10,871 bases of DNA, taken from Methyloglobulus sp. (GTDB lineage Bacteria; Pseudomonadota; Gammaproteobacteria; Methylococcales; Methylomonadaceae). Both the position numbers and the translations under genes were made by a program. The DNA is taken from positions 1 through 10,871 of the forward strand of contig JABFSV010000176.1 of the NCBI GenBank assembly GCA_013140405.1. The letters run 5' to 3'. This document shows positions 1-5,219 of this stretch, piece after piece. The notes below the pieces were generated by a model. It had not been told where the DNA came from and made no database searches. It was given only the letters and a program-made list of their open reading frames with translations. How positions within the stretch are numbered: position 1 is the first letter of the stretch; the number at the start of each line of letters is the position of its first letter.

Positions 1-199
1 CCAAAATGTCTGCGCTGGGCGCTGCCATGCGGAAATTAGTCCACTTGTGCTTTGGGGGCTTGAAAACCCGAAAACCTTATCATCCCAATTATGCAATTTA
101 ATATTGACTTTCAAGACGGTATCTACGTGCTTAAGGGTGGGCACAAGCTCGTTCTGTCTCACTGTCAGGTAGCTAACCACGACATGGATTAAGATACAA

Positions 200-270
200 G
201 GTTGGGTTAGGTGCACAAAACAAATCATGCCAATATTTCAATCAAGTTAACCGTGCGCCGTAACCCAACC
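200..270. repeat. GTTGGGTTA-type inverted repeat, copy 1
   Basis: The arm ggttgggttaggtgcac (200-216) is matched, with about two differences, by the reverse complement of gtgcgccgtaacccaacc (253-270). The two arms enclose a 36-base AT-rich loop. Arms with GTTGGGTTA / TAACCCAAC are a known type of short dispersed intergenic repeat in repeat-rich gammaproteobacteria and cyanobacteria. No coding capacity is present. Whether it is REP-like, MITE-like or RNA-level structure cannot be told from one locus. Confidence 0.6.
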
Positions 271-295
271 CTGGAGGGTAATTCAATCGCCGAAC

Positions 296-362
296 GTTGG
301 GTTACGACGCGCCCAACCATCAGCGGTGATTTTGTCAATGTTGCCATGCGTGTCTAACCCAA
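296..362. repeat. GTTGGGTTA-type inverted repeat, copy 2
   Basis: gttgggttacg at 296-306 pairs with taacccaa at 355-362 (8 bp), and alternatively with cccaac at 312-317 (6 bp, 10-base loop). It shares the core of the copy that starts at 200. Two copies within 170 bp suggest local duplication or tandem insertion of a dispersed element. Confidence 0.5.
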
Positions 363-385
363 TCTACGCGACTACGATTGGCGCA

Positions 386-1159
386 TTATGAGTTATCATC
401 AATTGGGAGTCGTTTATTTGAGCAGACAAACGTAACGAAATAGTCAAGGAACGACAGTGTCTTCAAGCTATTTATCCTCGTACCATAATCTACAACTTTG
501 CCGTGCAATATCTCATGTCTGTTAAGTGCATCAGGCCATTGCTTTCGATAATCTTCGCTCGCTTGTAGGCCATGCGTCTCACGAAGTGGTTGAAATATAA
601 CTTCATCCAGCCCCCCATCAATCAAAGCATCTATTTCCGGTTTTATTTTAGGGATTCCTTTATCTTTAGCATATAACTGCTTGCCAAATAGTTCTAAGCA
701 CATTCCTTCTGTCTGAATTAGCAGAACCGGAACTGAAAGATCGTATAGCTCCAAATTATGAGCAGAGAGCGCCGAATTCAATACGGAATTGCGGGAAGGA
801 AATCTAGTTGCTGCTCGATCAATTATTTTCTCAGCTTCAGACGATACAAGCTCTATCATCTTAGCTTCAACTTTTTCGAACTGTTCTTCATTTATAAGCC
901 TGGAAAGTTCTTGCCAGTCTCTTAATCCCATCTCGTTTGATATAAACCATCCGTGATCCATAAACTTACGAACCACTGGCTTCATATCATCGGGTAGCCG
1001 TTGTAATGTGTTTAGATAATTTACAACTTGATTAGAATCGATAGCATTGATCTCATTTCTAATACGAAAAAAAATTGAGATGACAGACGACAATGTTTCA
1101 TCAAATGAACTCGTTATTGACTTATGTGGGTCAGGTTTCTGCATTAGTTGGTTTCCCAT
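386..1159 (-). CDS. HEPN-like protein with RX4H motif, unknown role
   Basis: A 257-residue soluble, mostly helical protein with no signal peptide or membrane segment. Near the C-terminus it has N-R-H-E-I-L-H-G (R214, H219) followed by Y-G-T (225-227) and a hydrophobic helix. This RX4H arrangement is the hallmark of HEPN-fold proteins, many of which are RNases of toxin-antitoxin, abortive-infection or other defence systems. An inner segment, P-V-L-L-I-Q-T-E-G (144-152), resembles a block I recall from a widespread family of uncharacterised proteins ending in this motif. I chose the ATG at 1159; a TTG at 1168 and an ATG at 1144 are alternatives, and none has a good ribosome binding site. No nucleotidyltransferase or antitoxin partner is adjacent. 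The base composition looks more AT-rich than icd, consistent with accessory origin. The HEPN assignment is probable; RNase activity is inference. Confidence 0.6.
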   Translation of the reverse strand: MGNQLMQKPDPHKSITSSFDETLSSVISIFFRIRNEINAIDSNQVVNYLNTLQRLPDDMKPVVRKFMDHGWFISNEMGLRDWQELSRLINEEQFEKVEAKMIELVSSEAEKIIDRAATRFPSRNSVLNSALSAHNLELYDLSVPVLLIQTEGMCLELFGKQLYAKDKGIPKIKPEIDALIDGGLDEVIFQPLRETHGLQASEDYRKQWPDALNRHEILHGKVVDYGTRINSLKTLSFLDYFVTFVCSNKRLPIDDNS

Positions 1160-1212
1160 GCGTAACAAGCTTTAATTGAGATTTATACACGAGCAAGCCT
1201 GGATGGAGCTTG

Positions 1213-1252
1213 CGGAATACTGGGATTCTTGGCTTCGATGCCCCGTATTCCG
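1213..1252 (-). terminator. hairpin between icd and the HEPN-like gene
   Basis: cggaatac (1213-1220) pairs perfectly with gtattccg (1245-1252), and after one mismatch three further G-C pairs extend the stem inward. It begins 24 bp past the icd stop on the transcribed strand. There is no T-tract, so if it ends icd transcription it is not a canonical intrinsic terminator. It could also be a mRNA 3'-end stabiliser. Confidence 0.3.
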
Positions 1253-1275
1253 TTGCACTTCATACGGGCTGCTCA

Positions 1276-2568
1276 TTACATATTCCCAATCATCGCATCC
1301 GCAAACTCACTGCACTTAACTTCCGTCGCACCTTCCATTAACCGGGCGAAGTCGTAGGTGACGTGCTTACTGGCAATCGTTGCATCCATCGCATTGATGA
1401 TGGCATCGGCGGCTTCCGTCCAGCCAAGGTAACGCAGCATCATTTCGCCGGACAGGATTAACGAACCGGGATTCACCTTGTCCAGGTTGGCGTATTTGGG
1501 CGCGGTGCCGTGTGTAGCTTCAAATACAGCGGTGCCGGTTAGGTAATTGATGTTACCACCAGGGGCTATGCCGATGCCGCCGACTTGCGCCGCCAGCGCG
1601 TCGGACAGGTAGTCGCCGTTTAAATTCAATGTGGCGATCACGTCGAAATCGGTCGGGCGTGTCAACACCTGCTGCAAGGTTATATCGGCAATGGCATCTT
1701 TAATCAAGATTTTTCCTGCCTCTAAAGCCGCTTTTTGCTCGGCATTGGCGGCTTCTTCGCCTTGGGCGGCTTTGGTGCGTTCCCATTGTTCCCAGGTGTA
1801 AGTTTGCCTCGGATATTCTCGCTCCGCCAAGGCATAAGCCCAGTTACGGAACGCACCCTCGGTAAATTTCATGATGTTGCCCTTGTGGACAATCGTCACA
1901 CTCTTGCGCTTATTGATGATGGCATAATCAATCGCGGCGCGAACCAAGCGCTCCGTGCCTTCCTGCGAAACGGGCTTGATGCCGATACCAGACGTATTAG
2001 GGAAGCGCACTTTTTCGTAAGATTTAGGAAAATTTTCCTTTAGTAATTGCAAAAACAGCTTGGCTTCATCACTACCTTGGGCAAATTCGATTCCGGCATA
2101 AATGTCTTCGGTATTCTCCCGAAAAATCACCATATCGACTTGGTCTGGACGTTTGACAGGTGAAGGCACACCTTTAAACCAACGCACTGGCCTTAAGCAC
2201 ACGTATAAATCCAGCAATTGCCGTAAAGCGACATTTAACGAGCGAATGCCGCCGCCTATCGGCGTGGTCAACGGGCCTTTAATTGACACCAGAAATTCCC
2301 GGCACAGGTCGATGGTTTCATCCGGCAACCAAGTGTTGAATAGCTCAAAGGACTTGCCGCCAGCGTACACCTCTAGCCAATGGATTTTGCGCTGCCCCGA
2401 ATAAGCCTTATCAACCGCCGCATCTAAAACCCGCACCGTAGCTCGCCAAATGTCAGGTCCAGTACCATCGCCTTCTATATAAGGGATGATGGGGTTGTTC
2501 GGCACGACCAGCTTGCCATTCAGTGAGGTTATTGGTGTGCCATTGGGTGGGCGTATGATTTGGCTCAT
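1276..2568 (-). CDS. icd: isocitrate dehydrogenase, NADP-dependent
   Basis: Oxidative decarboxylation of isocitrate to 2-oxoglutarate with NADP+ in the TCA cycle, in the cytoplasm as a homodimer. The 430-residue protein follows the E. coli Icd pattern (416 aa) throughout. It has the substrate loop [13 protein letters not shown] with Ser110 (E. coli Ser113, the AceK phosphorylation site), Tyr157 and Lys229 (catalytic Tyr160/Lys230), and metal ligands Asp319 and Asp323 in N-G-D-Y-L-S-D. Lys358-Tyr359, Tyr405 and Arg409 match the NADP-specifying residues of E. coli. An alanine/glutamate-rich stretch around 262-285 makes it slightly longer than the E. coli enzyme. The start is the ATG at 2568, because AGGAG lies 5 bases upstream; an in-frame ATG at 2598 lacks such support. 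It appears to be transcribed alone from its own promoter. Confidence 0.97.
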   Translation of the reverse strand: MSQIIRPPNGTPITSLNGKLVVPNNPIIPYIEGDGTGPDIWRATVRVLDAAVDKAYSGQRKIHWLEVYAGGKSFELFNTWLPDETIDLCREFLVSIKGPLTTPIGGGIRSLNVALRQLLDLYVCLRPVRWFKGVPSPVKRPDQVDMVIFRENTEDIYAGIEFAQGSDEAKLFLQLLKENFPKSYEKVRFPNTSGIGIKPVSQEGTERLVRAAIDYAIINKRKSVTIVHKGNIMKFTEGAFRNWAYALAEREYPRQTYTWEQWERTKAAQGEEAANAEQKAALEAGKILIKDAIADITLQQVLTRPTDFDVIATLNLNGDYLSDALAAQVGGIGIAPGGNINYLTGTAVFEATHGTAPKYANLDKVNPGSLILSGEMMLRYLGWTEAADAIINAMDATIASKHVTYDFARLMEGATEVKCSEFADAMIGNM

Positions 2569-2573
2569 GTAAA

Positions 2574-2578
2574 CTCCT
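2574..2578 (-). promoter_or_regulatory. ribosome binding site fixing the icd start
   Basis: AGGAG on the minus strand, five bases before the ATG at 2568. It favours the 430-residue form over the 440-residue reading that would start at 2598. Confidence 0.75.
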
Positions 2579-2616
2579 GCAATTGTTTGAATTATCAAGG
2601 GTGTTAGCTAAACCTA

Positions 2617-2645
2617 ATCATATCAAATGCAGCTAGGTTTGTCCT
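2617..2645 (-). promoter_or_regulatory. probable icd promoter with extended -10
   Basis: On the minus strand TGATATGAT gives an extended -10 (TATGAT at 2622-2617 with TG upstream). A 17-base spacer separates it from AGGACA (2645-2640), a moderate -35. An inverted repeat, AACCTA / TAGGTT (2611-2616 and 2634-2639), brackets the -10 and could be an operator. The -35 overlaps the stop of the decayed lipoprotein fragment at 2644-2646, so that fragment forms the upstream boundary of icd. Confidence 0.5.
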
Positions 2646-2856
2646 ATGCTGTAATGTCAGTGTATAGGGCATTAAGGAAAGCATTATTGAACTCTATGGC
2701 ACTACATCCAACCAAAAAAGCAGAAATGATGGCGGTCAAAACCAAGGCGGATGTTGTTAAATTTTTCTTAAACCCCCACTTTTTGGTGAGCGCTTGTAAA
2801 CAAAAGCCTGGGGCTTCAGTTGACTTAAATTCTACGCCGTTTATTGATCCTCCCAT
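2644..2856 (-). pseudogene. decayed lipoprotein signal-peptide fragment
   Basis: This 70-codon open frame contains K-K-N-L-T-T-S-A-L-V-L-T-A followed by a hydrophobic run and the lipobox L-V-G-C. It closely matches the N-terminus of the lipoprotein encoded at 4185-4502 (M-Q-K-N-L-T-T-S-S-A-L-V-L-A, lipobox F-I-G-C), at DNA as well as protein level. The start codon expected just before K-K-N-L is missing. The open frame runs back into unrelated sequence to an ATG at 2856, inside the end of the receiver-like gene. After the Cys only about 20 residues remain and no mature domain is present. The simplest reading is a truncated duplicate that lost its start and body. A functional small lipoprotein is less likely because the hydrophobic segment would begin too far from the N-terminus. 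Confidence 0.6.
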
Positions 2857-3311
2857 ATATCCCGAACGTCATTCAACCATTCCGTTAGATTCTCTTTATG
2901 CAGCACAGAAAACGGTATCCGCGTCACATCAAATTTAGCACCACGTAATTTTTGCACAAGGTCATCCGCTCGCCGGAAATTCATTGAATGCACTAAGACG
3001 GGTACATCGGATGGCAGATGCCGAATAATAAATTGCAGCACATTGGTGCCTGATAAAAACCGCTCTGCCTCGGTGACGATTTGGTCTTGTAGATCGTGGT
3101 CTAGCAAAAGGCCCGCATAAGGGCTTTCGTCATTACGCTTTATAGTTTTAAGCAATCCAATAGCCCTACCGGCAGAGGATGCAACCACAAGGCGCACATC
3201 AGAAGGCAACCAGCTTTCAATAAGCCTGATACGCTCAGGGTTATCTTCAATTAGGAGCAAGCGTAAAAACGGTAAGGCTTGGCCGGTTTTCCCACTATTT
3301 GTTTTAGCCAC
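2841..3311 (-). CDS. standalone receiver-like protein, cREC type
   Basis: A 156-residue single-domain protein with a CheY-like layout. It has an acidic pair E22-D23 after the first strand (L-L-L-I-E-D-N), L-L-L-D-H-D-L with D71 and D73 where the phosphoacceptor strand would be, then S-G-T-N-V-L, and V-L-V-H-S-M-N at 105-111. The L-D-H-D-L plus H-S-x-N pair is what I associate with the receiver-like family proposed to process cyclic phosphates (cREC) rather than classic response regulators. The Lys of the K-P-F motif is replaced, giving R-I-P-F (131-134). No output domain and no neighbouring histidine kinase are present. The start is the GTG at 3311, because there is no in-frame ATG before residue 110; the ribosome binding site (ggga) is weak. 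Its end overlaps the decayed lipoprotein frame by 16 bp. The fold is fairly sure, the activity is not. Confidence 0.65.
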   Translation of the reverse strand: MAKTNSGKTGQALPFLRLLLIEDNPERIRLIESWLPSDVRLVVASSAGRAIGLLKTIKRNDESPYAGLLLDHDLQDQIVTEAERFLSGTNVLQFIIRHLPSDVPVLVHSMNFRRADDLVQKLRGAKFDVTRIPFSVLHKENLTEWLNDVRDIWEDQ

Positions 3312-3507
3312 GGTTCCCAGCTTATGCCTTTGTTCAGTTACACAGAATTATTTCTAAACGTTTCGGTCAATTCCATTATTGTAACAGAGCGATCTTGCCA
3401 ATTGCCCCTGTTAAGACAGGTTTGGAGGAACTAAACTCGCCGTTTCAATCACTCCAACTACAGAAAATTTTTTGGCGGATAATCCGTTATTTGTCCATCT
3501 TACAGAC

Positions 3508-4083
3508 TTAACGAGGAGACCGCCTCCCAGACTTCGATTTAGGTTTACGCTTTGAAGTTGAGGCGTGTTTGTCGCCAACGCCAGTATCTGGTTCATTTCT
3601 TGAATTGTCTAATGCCGCAATGCCCAATTTATTTGATAAAGCATCAAAAAACGCTTTACGTAATTCATTTTCCTTTTCTGGAAACTCAACATTCTCCTCA
3701 CCCATTGTAAGATTCGATTTCTTGTCAAACTTGGCACGATAGCTAACTTTAGTACCCTCAAGTTTGATAAACAGCTTTGACGAGTAGTGCGCCCCATGAA
3801 AAGCGAATTTGCTCGTATCCGATATAAGTTTTGGTTCGGTTTTGATTGTGCCGGTAGAGGTATTTTCATCATAGACGTAACCCTGTTCGTCCAATATCTC
3901 AAACGTAGCGCGACGCAAAATTTGTGCGGAAACGTTATAGGTCTTCGATATAGGGATGTTCTCTTGAATGCCTCCCTCCGGCTTTGCAGTTCCGGTTAAC
4001 TCACTTTTAACGTACCTAGCTGATTCACACCCACTTATCAAAAGAAAAGATACAGCAATTAGACTGTAAACGGCAATTTTCAT
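3508..4083 (-). CDS. outer-membrane-type lipoprotein with basic tail
   Basis: A 191-residue lipoprotein. It has a signal peptide with lipobox L-I-S-G-C (Cys19), then a linker, then a domain at roughly 48-155. That domain begins Y-N-V-S-A-Q-I-L-R-R-A-T-F-E-I-L-D-E-Q-G-Y and continues to T-G-T-I-K-T-E. This helix-then-strand pattern recalls the small domains of BamC-like lipoproteins, but identity with BamC is not claimed. Residues 160-191 form a Lys/Arg/Ser/Pro-rich tail (S-K-R-K-P-K-S-K-S-G-R-R), which is unusual for a lipoprotein and could bind nucleic acid, peptidoglycan or membrane charge. The start is the ATG at 4083, with GGAG eight bases upstream. Residue 20 after the Cys is Glu, not Asp, so outer-membrane sorting is expected. 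The lipoprotein call is sure, the function unknown. Confidence 0.8.
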   Translation of the reverse strand: MKIAVYSLIAVSFLLISGCESARYVKSELTGTAKPEGGIQENIPISKTYNVSAQILRRATFEILDEQGYVYDENTSTGTIKTEPKLISDTSKFAFHGAHYSSKLFIKLEGTKVSYRAKFDKKSNLTMGEENVEFPEKENELRKAFFDALSNKLGIAALDNSRNEPDTGVGDKHASTSKRKPKSKSGRRSPR

Positions 4084-4144
4084 CTCACTATCTCCTTATC
4101 AATGGGTACATTTTGGTAACTGTGTGAGCCGTACCCAACCCAAT

Positions 4145-4172
4145 CACATAGCCTAATAGTTATAAAAATCAA
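4145..4172 (-). promoter_or_regulatory. possible promoter for the 191-residue lipoprotein
   Basis: On the minus strand TTGATT (4172-4167) and TATGTG (4150-4145) are separated by 16 bases. They lie about 60 bp before the ATG at 4083, in the gap after the preceding lipoprotein gene. The -35 is good and the -10 is weak. Confidence 0.35.
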
Positions 4173-4184
4173 TGGACAGACTTC

Positions 4185-4502
4185 TCACAGATGAACAGGC
4201 ATGTTGCCCCGTCCAGCAACGTTTCCGTTTAGTTCAAAGTTTGCGGTGATGTCATAAATTACCCTAAGCTCAGTCACCATTATCCCAGATGATTTATCCA
4301 TTATTTTGAAGGTTTCATCTTCTACCAATGCCTTTTTAGCGGCATTCCATACGGCATCGACAGGGGTATTGTAAGCCTGGGATTTTGGCGCTTGAGCCTC
4401 AGATTTAGGGATGTGCTTAATATTGGACGTACATCCAATAAAAAAAGCAGAAAAGAATAAAGCCAAAACCAAGGCAGATGAGGTTGTTAAATTTTTTTGC
4501 AT
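4185..4502 (-). CDS. small lipoprotein related to its neighbour
   Basis: A 105-residue lipoprotein. It has a signal peptide M-Q-K-N-L-T-T-S-S-A-L-V-L-A, lipobox F-I-G-C with Cys24, a short linker, then Y-N-T-P-V-D-A-V-W-N-A-A-K-K-A-L-V and S-S-G-I-M-V-T-E. The same helix / loop / S-G-x-I-x-T-E pattern occurs in the 191-residue lipoprotein downstream, so the two likely share a fold. This one stops soon after the second strand, so the domain may be shortened. The start is the ATG at 4502, with AAAGGA six bases upstream; an in-frame ATG at 4586 would bury the signal peptide behind 28 polar residues and is rejected. Its N-terminal DNA is duplicated in the decayed fragment at 2644-2856. Function unknown. 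Confidence 0.75.
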   Translation of the reverse strand: MQKNLTTSSALVLALFFSAFFIGCTSNIKHIPKSEAQAPKSQAYNTPVDAVWNAAKKALVEDETFKIMDKSSGIMVTELRVIYDITANFELNGNVAGRGNMPVHL

Positions 4503-4508
4503 TATCGT

Positions 4509-4514
4509 TCCTTT
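4509..4514 (-). promoter_or_regulatory. ribosome binding site fixing the small lipoprotein start
   Basis: AAAGGA on the minus strand, six bases before the ATG at 4502. It selects the 105-residue form that begins directly with a lipoprotein signal peptide. Confidence 0.6.
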
Positions 4515-4526
4515 AAAAAATGTTTT

Positions 4527-4557
4527 AAAAAGATGGACAGGGTTGCAAATCCCGTCC
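4527..4557 (-). terminator. terminator-like hairpin after yidD
   Basis: On the minus strand GGACGGG (4557-4551) pairs with CCTGTCC (4541-4535), giving seven pairs including one G-U. The loop is nine bases around TTGCAA, and ATCTTTTT follows. It lies about 50 bp after the yidD stop and 25 bp before the next ATG, where a terminator ending the upstream cluster would be expected. The loop and right half recur near 8309-8323, so it may be a dispersed element used as a terminator. Confidence 0.5.
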
Positions 4558-4607
4558 TGCCTATGAGAGCCATAACATAACCGCACTGCATTAACGAATA
4601 ATTTGAA

Positions 4608-4817
4608 TTAAGAAACTATATCTTTGCCGCCTTCATAAGGGGGTCGACATCTCAATAATCGAGAGACAGTCATTTTTACCCCATTGATACAGCCATGTTT
4701 AACAATTGCCTCAATGGCATAGTTGGAACATGACGGTTGATAAATGCACGATCCAGCAAAAAAACGCGATAAATATCTTTGATAGCATCGCACAAAGCTA
4801 ATTAATATCCATTTCAT
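4608..4817 (-). CDS. yidD: YidD-family membrane protein insertion factor
   Basis: A 69-residue protein with the YidD (DUF37) signature throughout. It has an N-terminal amphipathic/hydrophobic helix ending R-C-Y-Q-R-Y-L-S, then C24, P-S-C-S-N-Y-A (28-34), H41-G42, R-L-L-R-C (53-57) and G-G-K-D (63-66). YidD is a small inner-membrane-associated protein that helps YidC-dependent insertion. It normally sits between rnpA and yidC; here none of rpmH, rnpA, yidC or mnmE is present, so this is likely an extra, orphan copy. It starts 8 bp after the upstream small Cys-rich gene, suggesting translational coupling. Its own ribosome binding site is poor (agg directly before the ATG, AAAGGA about 12 bases away). 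The family is highly likely; the role of an accessory copy is unknown. Confidence 0.9.
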   Translation of the reverse strand: MKWILISFVRCYQRYLSRFFAGSCIYQPSCSNYAIEAIVKHGCINGVKMTVSRLLRCRPPYEGGKDIVS

Positions 4818-4825
4818 CCTGTTAA

Positions 4826-5029
4826 CTATTCCTTTTTTGTGATAAGGCCGCAGTTACTGTGTGCGGAGTCCCATAGCTGGCAGCTCGAAGCCATACATCG
4901 CTGAGGTTCTGATACCACCTTGGTGCCACCACCGAATAGTGAGGATAAGCACCCAGCGGGCTTTGTTACTTCAATCCAGGAAAATGGGCATAGTCCCATA
5001 CCAGATGTATTGCCTTTTTCTTTTGCCAT
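4826..5029 (-). CDS. 67-residue Cys-rich protein, unknown
   Basis: A small protein with five cysteines (C14, C27, C45, C50, C60) and the segments M-G-L-C-P-F-S-W and C-M-A-S-S-C-Q-L-W. There is no signal peptide or membrane helix. The Cys spacing is not a zinc-ribbon or ferredoxin pattern I can name; metal or Fe-S binding, or disulfides, are possible. The ATG at 5029 has GGAGAAA seven bases upstream. It is 8 bp upstream of yidD, so the two almost certainly share a message. That tight pairing is the only clue to function. It is real by ribosome binding site and context, but unrecognised. Confidence 0.65.
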   Translation of the reverse strand: MAKEKGNTSGMGLCPFSWIEVTKPAGCLSSLFGGGTKVVSEPQRCMASSCQLWDSAHSNCGLITKKE

Positions 5030-5096
5030 AATATTTCTCCTTTGTATGTAATGTTGTAACGATTAATTTTTTACAGCTAGCCTACGCGTCATTCAG

Positions 5097-5102
5097 ATCA
5101 TA
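5097..5102 (-). promoter_or_regulatory. possible -10 box in the 190-bp gap before the Cys-rich gene
   Basis: TATGAT on the minus strand, 68 bases before the ATG at 5029. No convincing -35 is found at 16-18 bases. The 190-bp gap is the longest inside the cluster and shows no ORF, so an internal promoter is plausible but weakly supported. Confidence 0.2.
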
Positions 5103-5219
5103 TCTACGGTCAGACGCAGAAAATTGTCGTGAATATATTGTCCGGCCACAAGGTTTCTTGCACATGCGTTAGGCGTGATTGAAGTGCTAAAACACGTATT
5201 GTTCATGTTTGAAACGTGA

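Larger units (their letters stand above)
1..385. other. non-coding left edge with inverted repeats
   Basis: I see no convincing gene here. The first 195 bases contain only a 33-codon open frame from the ATG at 91, without a ribosome binding site. From about 200 onward the sequence is dominated by GTTGGGTTA-type inverted repeats, annotated separately. The segment lies downstream of the HEPN-like gene, whose stop is at 386-388 on the minus strand. No T-tract hairpin that would make a clear terminator is visible. Confidence 0.6.

Noticed and set aside
91..192. 33-codon plus-strand open frame starting ATGCAATTT
   Set aside because: No ribosome binding site, no recognisable domain, short length, and it runs into repeat sequence.
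200..362. CRISPR array
   Set aside because: The repeats are inverted, few and irregularly spaced, and no cas gene is present.
1735..2404. Open frames of about 100 codons on the plus strand inside icd
   Set aside because: They are antisense to a strongly conserved enzyme gene and carry no domain.
2627..2938. 103-codon plus-strand frame
   Set aside because: Antisense to the lipoprotein fragment and the end of the receiver-like gene, with no ribosome binding site or recognisable protein.
3407..3420. Hairpin cctgt/acagg as terminator of the 191-residue lipoprotein gene
   Set aside because: Five pairs only, and no T-tract on the transcribed strand.
3411..3596. 61-codon minus-strand frame overlapping the end of the 191-residue lipoprotein
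   Set aside because: Overlaps a well-supported gene in another frame, with no ribosome binding site and no domain.
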